From: Alphaproteobacteria bacterium GWF2_58_20
Lineage (GTDB): Bacteria > Pseudomonadota > Alphaproteobacteria > UBA1247
Assembly: GCA_001768735.1 (NCBI GenBank)
Contig: MEMB01000002.1
Location: 466,422 to 530,421 of the forward strand
Length of the DNA stretch: 64,000 nt
Reading direction: 5' to 3'
Positions within the stretch are counted from its first letter, which is position 1, and each line of letters opens with the position of its first letter. This document shows positions 38,649 through 47,366 of the stretch, in pieces. The position numbers and the translations under genes were made by a program. The notes beneath the pieces were generated by a model that worked only from the letters and a program-made list of their open reading frames with translations, was not told the origin of the DNA and searched no databases.

Positions 38649-38811
38649 TGGACGCATAAAACGCCGCAGCCTCAACCGCACAGGTCAGGCATAACCCTGT
38701 CATGCAATCCTTGATATAAGTCATGTTTACCCGGAAAAGCTTGGGATCATCGCGTTTCAGGGCAGGGCGAATACCTGCCTGGATCGGCTCTATCTCCAGC
38801 AAGGTGTACAC
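38599..38811 (-). CDS. Possible small protein downstream of the HExxxH gene
   Basis: A 70-codon GTG-started frame beginning 15 bases after the stop of the gene at 38827-39987, with a TTGAGG ribosome-binding-like sequence. It has a hydrophobic, cysteine-containing middle (DCMTGLCLTCAVEAAAFYASI). The last 50 bases are antisense to the end of the TraB-like gene. It may be only a chance frame; without it, 38649-38826 holds nothing recognisable. Confidence 0.25.
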   Translation of the reverse strand: MYTLLEIEPIQAGIRPALKRDDPKLFRVNMTYIKDCMTGLCLTCAVEAAAFYASITNLPKRHPTQALRPE

Positions 38812-38826
38812 ATGACCTCAAGCGTT

Positions 38827-39987
38827 TCATGCATTCCAGAGCATGGCTGGAGCTGGGACTTTTGGGCGTTTACGCGGGGAGGGAGGGGGAATGTCCTGAA
38901 GATGCCGGAGGGATTGCACACAGGCTTGCATGAACCTTGCGGCCTCTTTTTCAAGAGGCGTCCGTACCAGTGGCGGAGCGCCTTCCCTAAGGAATGCGGC
39001 AGCAAGCGCCTGCGCTTTCCTGACAATCTTTTTCCGTTTGGCAAAAGCTGTTGCAGAAAGGGCGTGCCGTGCATGGGCTGCATCGATGAAGGCAACCAGT
39101 TTGGCATCTGACATGCGCGCAAAATCCTGGCCACGGTCTGCAATTTCCTTCAGGACTTTCCGCAAGACATGTCCGTTGGCATGACAGGCTGGATCTGTTT
39201 CAAAATCAACCTGATGCGTTTTCCCGACATGCGCTTTCCGCAAGGCTGCCAGATCACGAACAGCAATCAGGGTGGATGCATCATCAAGGCTTCCCGTATC
39301 CCGGCACAGCCCAGCCATGGCGGCTATATCTGCCCGCAGTTCACGGTTGGCAAGGCGCCAACCTTTTTCAGCACCCCGCATGAGGTCAAGGGATTCCGTG
39401 CCGTGCCCAAAAGCCTCATGATACAAGATGCTGCGGGCTGTCATGATTTGAGCCTGAGGTCCTTGCAGCTTGGTGGAGTGGAGAACACACATCTCCGCTG
39501 CATAATGGTTGCCACAGGCCGCATCCATGAACACGATCCCCACCAAGGGAGATTGTTCAATCATTTGCGCGAGGGGCACATTGCCAGCATTTTCAAGGGC
39601 AAAAATCATGTTGGCGCTCATGGGATAGTTGCCAACCCCGGCCACATTTTCAAACGCGCCCTGTTCATGAAGGGTTTTGGAAACCTCATCCGCAAGGCCG
39701 AACATCAGGGGGGATGCTCCATGAAATCCGGCCATTCCCGCCTTGATGGCGGCGCCTGTGGCTTTGGGGGAAGCGAGATGCACACTTTGGCCCAAGACAA
39801 CCACCAATGACCTGCCAAAAGATTCCAGCCCATGCATTTTGTGCTGGAATTCATCAAGGAGGGCGGAATGCTCCCTGGCGGGGAGATTGCCAGCAGCCAA
39901 AAGGGTCTGCATCTTTTCCGGGCTCCATGCATCAAGCCCTGAAAGCAGGATAGGCACGTTCCGGAAAACATCCTGAAGCTGTGTCAT
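38827..39987 (-). CDS. Unrecognised protein with HExxxH motif
   Basis: I do not recognise this 386-residue protein. It has no signal peptide or clear membrane segment. The central segment SILYHEAFGHGTESL contains HExxxH (His190, Glu191, His195), the spacing used by TldD-type proteases rather than the HExxH of ordinary zincins. A nearby conserved-looking RELRADIAAMAGL follows about 25 residues later. The C-terminal third is helical and basic and ends in a proline-lysine-rich tail (PPSPRKRPKVPAP). It lies 45 bases after mazG on the same strand. A metal-dependent hydrolase is possible, but nothing here proves it. Confidence 0.65.
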   Translation of the reverse strand: MTQLQDVFRNVPILLSGLDAWSPEKMQTLLAAGNLPAREHSALLDEFQHKMHGLESFGRSLVVVLGQSVHLASPKATGAAIKAGMAGFHGASPLMFGLADEVSKTLHEQGAFENVAGVGNYPMSANMIFALENAGNVPLAQMIEQSPLVGIVFMDAACGNHYAAEMCVLHSTKLQGPQAQIMTARSILYHEAFGHGTESLDLMRGAEKGWRLANRELRADIAAMAGLCRDTGSLDDASTLIAVRDLAALRKAHVGKTHQVDFETDPACHANGHVLRKVLKEIADRGQDFARMSDAKLVAFIDAAHARHALSATAFAKRKKIVRKAQALAAAFLREGAPPLVRTPLEKEAARFMQACVQSLRHLQDIPPPSPRKRPKVPAPAMLWNA

Positions 39988-40032
39988 GTCGCAAGCTTAG
40001 GAAATAAATTCCCGGCCTGGCAAGCACAAATT

Positions 40033-40827
40033 TCAAAACCCCTGTTTCTTGGCCTCGTCCCAGAGCGCATCCATCTCTGTCATGGGCATGGTTTCCAAGG
40101 ATTTTCCGGCTTCAAGAGCCTTTTTCTCCACAAAACGAAACCGTCGCTCGAACTTGGCAGACGTGGAACGCAAGGCGCTGTCGGTGTCCACCTGGAGGTG
40201 GCGTGACAGGTTGGAAAGCACAAAAAGGACATCGCCCAATTCATCTTCCAACCGCGCATGTGGAGCGCCCTTTTCCACTTCGGCCCTCAATTCGGCCAGT
40301 TCTTCCTGAACCTTGTCAAAGATGGGAAGGGCAGAGGGCCAGTCAAACCCGATCCGGGCGGCCCGGGCCTGAAGCTTTTTGGCCCGCATCATGGGGGGAA
40401 GGGCATGCGGCACATCGTCGAGGACGCTCTCATGGCCTTTTTCCTTCCGTTCCTGCACTTTCTGGTCTTCCCATAAGCGTTTGGTCTGCTCGGCGGGAAT
40501 GCTGGCATTATCATCCAAAAAAATATGGGGATGCCGACGTTCCAGCTTGTTGGAAATGGCATTCGCGATGTCATCCATGTCAAACAGCCCGGCTTCCTTG
40601 GCCATCTGGGCATAAAACACTACCTGGAACAGAAGATCGCCACATTCGTCCTTCAGCGAATTCATGTCGTTCCGGGCAATGGCATCCGACACCTCATAGG
40701 CTTCCTCCACCGTATAAGGTGCAATGGTGGCAAATGTCTGCTGCCGATCCCAGTTGCAGCCTTTTTCTGGATCACGCAAACGCGCCATGATTCCAAGAAG
40801 ACGGTTTATCCCGTTGTTTGTCATCAT
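40033..40827 (-). CDS. mazG: Nucleoside triphosphate pyrophosphohydrolase MazG
   Basis: Hydrolyses nucleoside triphosphates, including damaged ones, to monophosphates. The 264 residues hold both all-alpha MazG domains. The N-terminal domain has PEKGCNWDRQQTF, EEAYEVSDAI and DECGDLLFQVVF; the C-terminal one has EELAELRAEVEKG and EDELGDVLFVLSNLSRHL, ending MTEMDALWDEAKKQ. It is full length. Its start overlaps by four bases the end of an upstream gene encoding two more MazG-like modules. Confidence 0.96.
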   Translation of the reverse strand: MMTNNGINRLLGIMARLRDPEKGCNWDRQQTFATIAPYTVEEAYEVSDAIARNDMNSLKDECGDLLFQVVFYAQMAKEAGLFDMDDIANAISNKLERRHPHIFLDDNASIPAEQTKRLWEDQKVQERKEKGHESVLDDVPHALPPMMRAKKLQARAARIGFDWPSALPIFDKVQEELAELRAEVEKGAPHARLEDELGDVLFVLSNLSRHLQVDTDSALRSTSAKFERRFRFVEKKALEAGKSLETMPMTEMDALWDEAKKQGF

Positions 40828-42230
40828 AAAATCTCCTTCAGACCGGACAATATGGAATTTTCATCAAAACCACCCTGCCAACGGGCAAGCTTGAGCGCAG
40901 CAAACATCAAGTCACCCAGTTCCCGCTGCGCCAGAAATGTGTTTCCTTGCGCCATTTCCGCCTCAAGCTCAAGGATTTCCTCGTCCACCTTGTCCTGCAC
41001 CGCCGCCACATCACGCCATTCAAATCCGTGGGATACGGCAACTTCCTGAAGCCGGATGGAACGGGCAATGGCAGAGCATCCCTCCGGAAGTCCAGAAAAA
41101 ATGCCAAATGCCTCATGATCCGCAGTCGGGGCAGGAGAGTACTCCAGGATTTCCCGCATACCAAAAAATCCCCTGCGCAGACAGTTTTCCGCCATGAAAA
41201 CCACCTGCATGATCATGTCCCCCAGTTCTTCATCAAACAGGGGCATGTCGCCACGTTCATATGCGTCAGTTGCTTCAAAACCTTCTTCAACCGCATGAAG
41301 CGCAATGGAAAGTGGCGTTTGCGAAAGTGTCCATGCATCTCCCTTTGCAGGATCGGCAAGGTCTTCAGCCAACTTGGAAAGCCCCAGGAAACCGGGAAAG
41401 CCTGCCTCATTAAAACGGTGCCCATTTTTTTGTTTGAAAACATGGGGATGTTCCTGTCCCTTGGAAGCCCTCCACAGGCCCATCATCTCATCAAGAGAGG
41501 AATCCCCGAGGCTTTTTCCACGTTTGAACAAGGCATCCTCAACGGCTGACAACCTTCTGAAAAACTTGTCATTTGTCATGCGTAAAGCATGTTCCGGATC
41601 CATCTTTTCCTGAAAAGCCCAAGCGGAAAGAAACAAAATGGCCGTTTCAAAATGGCCACAACGCAAGGATTCTGAAAAGTTGGCAAGAGAGCAAGGTCTT
41701 GGAGGGTATTGCCGAAAAACCTTCACAAGCCGCATCAGGGAGGGAAGCTCACACGAAATGGCATCGGGAGATGGAACAATCCCTTTTTCCTTGACCTTGC
41801 CTGCCTTCCATGAACCAAACCTGTCACCGGAACCTTCTTCCGGCATCATCCGACGACGGATTTTTGCTTCCATGCCAGATGCTTGAACATCAAAATTGAA
41901 ACCGCACAGGTGATCCAGCACGGAAATGCAAAGAAGGATTTCCGAAAGTTCCCGGCACATGGCCGGAACATCTTCCATGTCAGCCGCCACAGCAAGCCGC
42001 ATGGCACCCTCCCGCATGTGGGGAAGGGTACCTTCCGGCGAATGCGCCCAGAGGGGCCTCCCGTCCTTCCTGTCAAGAAATGCGGAAAGAGTACCTTCCA
42101 TTGCGAACATCTCCATAAAATGCTGCATCAAGGCGGAACAAGCTAGTCTTCCATCCACGTTCCTGTCAAGAAAGGCTTCCGGCCCAAAAGGATATAAAAA
42201 AGTTTGACCTTTCGCGGCAAAGAATGCCAT
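40824..42230 (-). CDS. Tandem double MazG-like protein
   Basis: The 468 residues read as two MazG copies end to end. Copy 1 (about 28-258) is degenerate: REGAMRL stands for EEAYEV and RELSEILL for DECGDLLF. It still ends with the MazG-type tail (KMDPEHALRMTNDKFFRRL, then LDEMMGLWRASK). Copy 2 (about 275-468) keeps metal-ligand motifs in both halves: EEGFEATDAYERGD with EELGDMIMQVVF, and DEEILELEAEMAQG with RELGDLMFAALKLAR. The HPHVF/KLQ middle of copy 2 is partly altered. It is coupled to mazG by ATGA and divergent from pepN. Activity on nucleotides is plausible for copy 2 only. Similarity was judged by eye against the neighbouring mazG. Confidence 0.8.
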   Translation of the reverse strand: MAFFAAKGQTFLYPFGPEAFLDRNVDGRLACSALMQHFMEMFAMEGTLSAFLDRKDGRPLWAHSPEGTLPHMREGAMRLAVAADMEDVPAMCRELSEILLCISVLDHLCGFNFDVQASGMEAKIRRRMMPEEGSGDRFGSWKAGKVKEKGIVPSPDAISCELPSLMRLVKVFRQYPPRPCSLANFSESLRCGHFETAILFLSAWAFQEKMDPEHALRMTNDKFFRRLSAVEDALFKRGKSLGDSSLDEMMGLWRASKGQEHPHVFKQKNGHRFNEAGFPGFLGLSKLAEDLADPAKGDAWTLSQTPLSIALHAVEEGFEATDAYERGDMPLFDEELGDMIMQVVFMAENCLRRGFFGMREILEYSPAPTADHEAFGIFSGLPEGCSAIARSIRLQEVAVSHGFEWRDVAAVQDKVDEEILELEAEMAQGNTFLAQRELGDLMFAALKLARWQGGFDENSILSGLKEIL

Positions 42231-42270
42231 TCTTCCCTATATCCTTTTCAACCATGCTTCGGAGGCTGAC

Positions 42271-44094
42271 ATGACCGTCACCCGCCTTTCCGATTATAAG
42301 CCCTTCACACATGACATCGGCCATGTCCACCTGATCGTCAATCTGCAGAAAAAATGCTCTATCACGCAACTTCGCATGGAGCTTGCAAGCTGTTCGGGAG
42401 AATCTTCGCCGCTGCTTCTCAACGGAGACAGCAATCTGGCCCTTATCTCCATCACTGTCGATAGTGTTCCTCTTGGGAAAGATGCTTTCACACGCATGGA
42501 GAACGGGGACCTGCTGCTGCATTCCGTTCCCGCCCGCTGCGTTGTGGATGTGGTGGCCAAGTCCGCTCATGGCATCCATGCAAAAAGCAAGGAAGGCATC
42601 CTCCACTCCCCGAAACACCCATGGTTTCCCACCTATACCCAATGCGAGCGGGAAGGCTTCCGCAAAATCGCCTTTTTCCCGGACAGGCCCGATGTTTCAG
42701 CCATTTTTGATGTCACCATGGTCGGTAATGCAGAACATTTCCCGATCATGCTTTCCAATGGTGAAAAAACCCATGAGGCCGTTCTCAAAAATGGCCTGAA
42801 GATGGTGCGCTGGCATGACCCCGTTCCCAAGCCATCCTATCTTTTTGCCATGGTTGCCGGCCATCTTTCCAAAATGGAAGGGGAGTTTACGACAAAATCC
42901 GGAAAAAAGGTAACTATAGGCATGTGGAAGCCGGCACACATCCATCACGCCAAGTATCATTACGCCATGCGCAAGCTCAAGGCCGCCATGCGTTGGGATG
43001 AAGACGAAAATGGACTGGAATATGACCTATCAACCCTCAATCTTGTAGAAATCCCGGGATTTTGTGCTGGAGGAATGGAAAACAAGGGGCTCATCATCAT
43101 GGGGGCTCCTTACATGGGCACAGGATATGACAAACCAAATCCGGAAAGCCTTTCCTACATACACTCTGTCCTGTCCCACGAGTTCTTCCACAACTGGACA
43201 GGAAACCGCGTAACAGTCACCAACTGGTTTGAAACCATGCTCAAGGAAAGCCTGACGACCTACCGGGATAGGCAATTTTACGCTTATGACAAGGCGCATG
43301 TTCTTGAAAGAATTTACAGTTATAAAAATGTCACATGGAGTGTTACTGACGATGATGGGAAACCTTTAAAGCCTAATCGGTATAAAAATCCCAACGATGT
43401 TGGAAATTCATACTTCAAATACTGCAAGGGTGCGGAAATCATCCGCATGCTTGGCCTGTTGGCTGGAGAGGAGACTTTCAAGGAAGCCCTTTCTTCTTTC
43501 CTGAAAAAACACGATCAATCACATACCGGCATTGAAGATTTCATGTCCCATGTGGAAGAAAAAACGGGGCGGAATTTTACGCAGTTCAAAAGCTGGTTCA
43601 CGGAACGCAAACATCCCGATGTGATGGTTGATGGACGTTGGGATGAAAAGGCGCACACATACACCATGACCGTTTCGCAAAGCGGAACAAAAAGTCCGCG
43701 CCATTTCCCGATGGTCATGGGACTGCTGTCGCAGGACGGCAAGGAATTCCCCCTTCATCTGCAAGGTGAAACAGGGAAGGGGGCAGCCATTTTCCGCACG
43801 CTGGAAATCACAAAAAAGAAACAAATATTTGTTTTTGAAGGAATTTCATCAAAACCTACCCTTTCTCCATTCCGCAGTTTTTCCGCCATGGTCAATACCA
43901 GTTTCATGGCTGGGGCAGGGCTGGATATAGAGGATTTAAAGATTCTGATGGCGCATGACAGCGATGATTTCAACCGCTGGCGGGCGGCTCAAACCTATAT
44001 CAAAATCAGCAGCCAGCTCCAGAGGGAAGAGGAAGTCAGGCTAGAAAAGCGGAAACAGGAACGGTTGCAACCCAGGCCTTCCGCGCCAACCTGA
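42271..44094 (+). CDS. pepN: PepN-type M1 aminopeptidase, C-terminally truncated
   Basis: Zinc aminopeptidase of family M1. The 607 residues contain the N-terminal beta domain, the exopeptidase motif GGMENKG (about 267-273), zinc site HEFFH (303-307) plus Glu326, and the transition-state tyrosine region SYFKYCKGAE. The Ig-like third domain is present. The frame ends at the start of the helical domain IV (LMAHDSDDFNRWRAAQTYI), whereas PepN has about 870 residues. The ~300-residue lid domain is missing, and the following 330 bases do not encode it. The last 25 residues (EEEVRLEKRKQER...) look unrelated. It may be a functional short form or a decaying gene. Confidence 0.85.
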   Translation: MTVTRLSDYKPFTHDIGHVHLIVNLQKKCSITQLRMELASCSGESSPLLLNGDSNLALISITVDSVPLGKDAFTRMENGDLLLHSVPARCVVDVVAKSAHGIHAKSKEGILHSPKHPWFPTYTQCEREGFRKIAFFPDRPDVSAIFDVTMVGNAEHFPIMLSNGEKTHEAVLKNGLKMVRWHDPVPKPSYLFAMVAGHLSKMEGEFTTKSGKKVTIGMWKPAHIHHAKYHYAMRKLKAAMRWDEDENGLEYDLSTLNLVEIPGFCAGGMENKGLIIMGAPYMGTGYDKPNPESLSYIHSVLSHEFFHNWTGNRVTVTNWFETMLKESLTTYRDRQFYAYDKAHVLERIYSYKNVTWSVTDDDGKPLKPNRYKNPNDVGNSYFKYCKGAEIIRMLGLLAGEETFKEALSSFLKKHDQSHTGIEDFMSHVEEKTGRNFTQFKSWFTERKHPDVMVDGRWDEKAHTYTMTVSQSGTKSPRHFPMVMGLLSQDGKEFPLHLQGETGKGAAIFRTLEITKKKQIFVFEGISSKPTLSPFRSFSAMVNTSFMAGAGLDIEDLKILMAHDSDDFNRWRAAQTYIKISSQLQREEEVRLEKRKQERLQPRPSAPT

Positions 44095-44424
44095 CAGCAA
44101 ACCACCAGCAGCGAATACACAAGGCCACAATCTCTCGATATGGCGGAGATATGGCCTATTTTTGTTTCAGGACACAAAAGTTTTCCCATCAATCCCCCTA
44201 AAAACGTCATAAACGACTGAAAGAGGGGGAGAAGGATCACCCCACCTTCCTTACACAAAAGTCGGATAATCTATATTATGGAAAATAATATATTATTTTT
44301 TTGTATCAATATGTTAGATAATCATAACCTCATCATCGAGCTGACAAGACGGCCAAGGCGCTTTCCAAAAGAAATCTGTGCCACGAGAAAACCCTCCCCC
44401 ATTTTCGTGCCTTGGAGGATTTGG
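44095..44424. other. Non-coding gap between pepN and the PAP2 gene
   Basis: A 330-base convergent gap with no supported gene. It is clearly more AT rich than its surroundings around 44270-44330. I looked for a remnant of the missing PepN domain IV in all three plus-strand frames and saw none. An AT-rich hairpin (44272-44302) is the only structure found. Confidence 0.6.
44272..44302 (+). terminator. AT-rich terminator-like hairpin
   Basis: TATATTAT (44272-44279) pairs perfectly with ATAATATA (44285-44292) around a GGAAA loop, followed by TTATTTTTTT. It would end the pepN transcript. The stem is all A-T, so it is weak. Confidence 0.4.
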
Positions 44425-45108
44425 TCAGGAGCGCACTGTTGAGCGCAAGAGAAAAAACTTCATCCCCTGAAGGATCAAAATCGTAAAAAGCGCTGCAAAG
44501 ATGACGTCGCTCAGAAAATGCGCCCCATAAAGCATGCGTACCCCCCCCACGATAGTTCCGAACACCATGATGGCAGGCACCAGCTTTTCCCGGTAAGGCT
44601 TTGGCAAAACAAGTGCTATTGCCAGAAAACTGAAGGCAAAAGATGCATCTCCAGAGAAAAATGAGCAGTTTCGGGCACATTGGTCCGAGATCATGAAGGC
44701 TGGCGAAAATGTCTTTGTTCCACCAAAGATTTCCAGATGCACCGGCCGCGCACGCCCCCAATGATCCTTGAAGATGACATTGGTCACAATCCCGGCACTC
44801 AAGATGATGGATGATATGGAAAAAACATATTTCCGCCGCGTCAGGCCAAGAACGAAATGCTCCCGCGCTTCCGAAATCATCCAGGACAGACACCAGAGAC
44901 CAAACATTCCAAGCAGAATACGCATCAGGATTTGATCAAAAAACATTCCAACCCAATGTTTTCTCAGTAAAAAGTGCTGTCCATCCCACAAAAGGAAGGC
45001 AACAACCTGATCAATTTGCGGAAAAGCAACAAACAGGCCAGCCAGCAAAACAATGACCAAACAAAGAACTCCCGGTTCTGGCAGTCCGTCTTTATCCAAA
45101 ACCCGCAT
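44425..45108 (-). CDS. PAP2-superfamily membrane phosphatase
   Basis: A 227-residue protein with about five or six membrane helices. The three PAP2 motifs are KDHWGRARP (KX6RP), CSFFSGDAS in place of PSGH, and VRMLYGAHFLSD (RX5HX3D). The usual catalytic histidine of motif 2 is therefore aspartate. CSFxSG followed by an acidic residue resembles lipid-A/lipid phosphatases of this superfamily as I recall them. It lies ten bases after a GT39-type glycosyltransferase with a strong AAGGAG site, so a role in surface-lipid or carrier-lipid dephosphorylation is plausible. Specific substrate unknown. Confidence 0.8.
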   Translation of the reverse strand: MRVLDKDGLPEPGVLCLVIVLLAGLFVAFPQIDQVVAFLLWDGQHFLLRKHWVGMFFDQILMRILLGMFGLWCLSWMISEAREHFVLGLTRRKYVFSISSIILSAGIVTNVIFKDHWGRARPVHLEIFGGTKTFSPAFMISDQCARNCSFFSGDASFAFSFLAIALVLPKPYREKLVPAIMVFGTIVGGVRMLYGAHFLSDVIFAALFTILILQGMKFFLLRSTVRS

Positions 45109-45117
45109 GAATTCTCC

Positions 45118-46593
45118 TTAAGGTTTGTATCCTGTGAGTTCCATAATATAATATTGCCCCTTACCGCCTGCGAGCGATTGCGCAGAAAGGCTTTCAATAA
45201 GCCGGCTGGTTTCAAATTTACCCACAACAACCGGATTGGCACGGATATTGGTCACCCACAAAACCTTGGCTCCTTCATCCCTGGTCATGGTCTGAGTCAG
45301 CTCAAAATGATTAGCAGGTGTCCTGTCATATGGCCACATGCGCACGCGAACCGGCAGGTTTCGCAAGGCATAAACAAGGGAAGCCATAATCTTTCGTTCA
45401 TCCGCCATCACTGTGGTATCCGGATAAAAATGGCCAACCCGATTAGCCACAACTTCGGCCGTTGCCCCAAAACGCTGCTGGGCCGCAAAAACATTGACAG
45501 GCGGCAGAAGAACCCTCTGCATGGCAGGCAGCGACAGGAAAAAGAGAACCAGGACAAGCGTTCCGTGCAAGAAAACAGAAGCGGTGATCCATCCCTTGCG
45601 TCCACCGGCCAGCATCCATTCCACGGCCAGCAAAAGCCCCCCGACATAAGCCAGCGCCGCCCAATTGGCATTGGCGCGCGTCAGGAAGGAAAGCCCTATC
45701 ATCAAAAGCAGGGGTGGCCATGTAAATGCATGCAGGTAAACCCTTGTTTTAAAAGAATCTGCCCCTTCCCCTGCGCCAGCGGTTTTCCTTGATGAAAGAA
45801 GAAAGGAAACCGAAAACAGGAGGGCTATCATCAGGAAGGGGCCAAAAACCGCAAACTGGGACAACATGAACACAAGCCCTTCGCGGAAGCTGAACAGGCT
45901 CCCGCTCATGTTGGCATTGCTTGCCGTATGGGCAAAAGTGATCCAGTCATGTTTCACGTTCCAGAGCAGATTGGGGACAATCCCCAGAAAGGCCGTTCCA
46001 ACAATGGCTGTTCCGCCCTTGGTGCCAAGACGTTTGCGCGCATCCTTGTCAAACCAGAGGTAAAGCGCGGCACCTACGGCAAAATAAGCCATGGCATATT
46101 TTGCCAAAAGCCCAAGCGCTACCAGAAGGCCCGTCACAAAAGCCCATCTCCCCTGCCCCGTCCGGCACGCACGATGAAACGCCAACAGGGAAAAGGTCCA
46201 GAAAAACAGCAGCGGAACATCTGTTGTCATGAACATGGACGAGAAGGTGACCATGGGCAGGAGCATATAAAGCATTGCGGCCCAGAAAGCCCTTTTCTCC
46301 CCCCACCCCAGCTCTTTCACAAGAGGAACAATCAACAAGGCCGTTGCCCCATGCAGGAGAGGAGAAGCCAGACGCACCCAAAAGGGAGCATTTCCGCCAA
46401 CAGCCGTCGTCAGATGGATAAGCCAGGCAATCATGGGCGGCTTGGAAAAATATCCAAGATCCAGATGACGCGACCAAACCCAGTATTGCGCTTCATCCGG
46501 CAAAAGGTAAAGACCGGACGCGGCCAGCATTGCCAGCCTTGCTACGGTAAAAATGATAACGAATACAAAAGCATTGCGGCATGATGTTGACAT
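45118..46593 (-). CDS. GT39/ArnT-type membrane glycosyltransferase
   Basis: A 491-residue polytopic protein with about eleven or twelve membrane helices. It belongs to the dolichyl-phosphate-mannose-mannosyltransferase / ArnT-like group that uses polyprenyl-phosphate sugars at the periplasmic face. The first periplasmic loop holds the catalytic-type Asp33-Glu34 pair in LLPDEAQYWVWSRHLDLGYF, followed by KPPMIAWLIH. The C-terminal periplasmic domain is about 130 residues. The start overlaps the upstream gene as TAATG. The acceptor could be lipid A, another surface glycan or protein. Confidence 0.83.
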   Translation of the reverse strand: MSTSCRNAFVFVIIFTVARLAMLAASGLYLLPDEAQYWVWSRHLDLGYFSKPPMIAWLIHLTTAVGGNAPFWVRLASPLLHGATALLIVPLVKELGWGEKRAFWAAMLYMLLPMVTFSSMFMTTDVPLLFFWTFSLLAFHRACRTGQGRWAFVTGLLVALGLLAKYAMAYFAVGAALYLWFDKDARKRLGTKGGTAIVGTAFLGIVPNLLWNVKHDWITFAHTASNANMSGSLFSFREGLVFMLSQFAVFGPFLMIALLFSVSFLLSSRKTAGAGEGADSFKTRVYLHAFTWPPLLLMIGLSFLTRANANWAALAYVGGLLLAVEWMLAGGRKGWITASVFLHGTLVLVLFFLSLPAMQRVLLPPVNVFAAQQRFGATAEVVANRVGHFYPDTTVMADERKIMASLVYALRNLPVRVRMWPYDRTPANHFELTQTMTRDEGAKVLWVTNIRANPVVVGKFETSRLIESLSAQSLAGGKGQYYIMELTGYKP

Positions 46594-47366
46594 TACGATT
46601 TAACCTCTAAAACAAGACCGTCATAGGCAGGGCGCACGTTTTCCGGAAGTTCGCGGCAAAGGGTTTCATAATCCATGTGCCGGTTCATGTGGGTCAGGTA
46701 AGTTTGTCGCGGTTTCAATTCCTCCTCCCAACCCAGAATGCTGGACAGGGAGCTATGGAGCGGATGCGCCCGACGCACGGGCGCGGAAACAACCCAGGTA
46801 TCAAGCCCTTTGAGCAAAGCCCTGTTTTCCGGGGGAATATCCGAATTGTCGGGTGTATAGGCAAAATTCCCAATCCTGAAGCCATAACTGGTCACGTTGG
46901 GGCCATGGGGCTGGGCATGAAAAACAACCGGGACACCAACCACATCATGGAGTCCTGGCGTAACCGGCCTGGGTTCCAGACATGGCGGATGATATTCATC
47001 ACCTCCATCAACAAACAACCACGGCAGGCAAGATTTTGTTTCTGCAAGGGTTTTGGCGGAACCATAAACAGGAAACATGCGATCGCCAAGCCCTATGGAA
47101 AGAGATCGCAGGTCATCAAGCCCCAGAATATGGTCGGAATGGGAATGAGAGAGCAAAATCGCATCCAGCGAGGTAACCCCCGCATTCAAGAGTTGCTGGC
47201 GCGTATCGTGACCGGCATCAATCAGGATAACCCGGCCATCAACCTCAACCAGTGCGGAAGAGCGCATACGGCGGTTTTTGGGGTTTTCAGGATCACAGTG
47301 CCCCCAGCCCCGTCCCAGAACAGGAATCCCGCGTGCGCCGCCACATCCCAGAATGGTGACCTTCAC
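46593..47366 (-). CDS. MBL-fold metallohydrolase (PhnP-like)
   Basis: A 257-residue metallo-beta-lactamase-fold protein. The metal motif is LLSHSHSDHILGLDDLR, preceded by the strand ILIDAGHDTRQQLL. The N-terminal CGGARGIPVLG and the C-terminal LTHMNRHMDY histidines are typical of the PhnP/cyclic-phosphate phosphodiesterase branch. It follows metG-tatD, where this family usually stands in alphaproteobacteria. It overlaps tatD by four bases. The natural substrate is unknown. Confidence 0.85.
   Translation of the reverse strand: MKVTILGCGGARGIPVLGRGWGHCDPENPKNRRMRSSALVEVDGRVILIDAGHDTRQQLLNAGVTSLDAILLSHSHSDHILGLDDLRSLSIGLGDRMFPVYGSAKTLAETKSCLPWLFVDGGDEYHPPCLEPRPVTPGLHDVVGVPVVFHAQPHGPNVTSYGFRIGNFAYTPDNSDIPPENRALLKGLDTWVVSAPVRRAHPLHSSLSSILGWEEELKPRQTYLTHMNRHMDYETLCRELPENVRPAYDGLVLEVKS

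Noticed and set aside
44095..44424. Remnant of PepN domain IV after the stop
   Set aside because: None of the three plus-strand frames gives sequence resembling the helical domain; the region is AT rich and stop filled.
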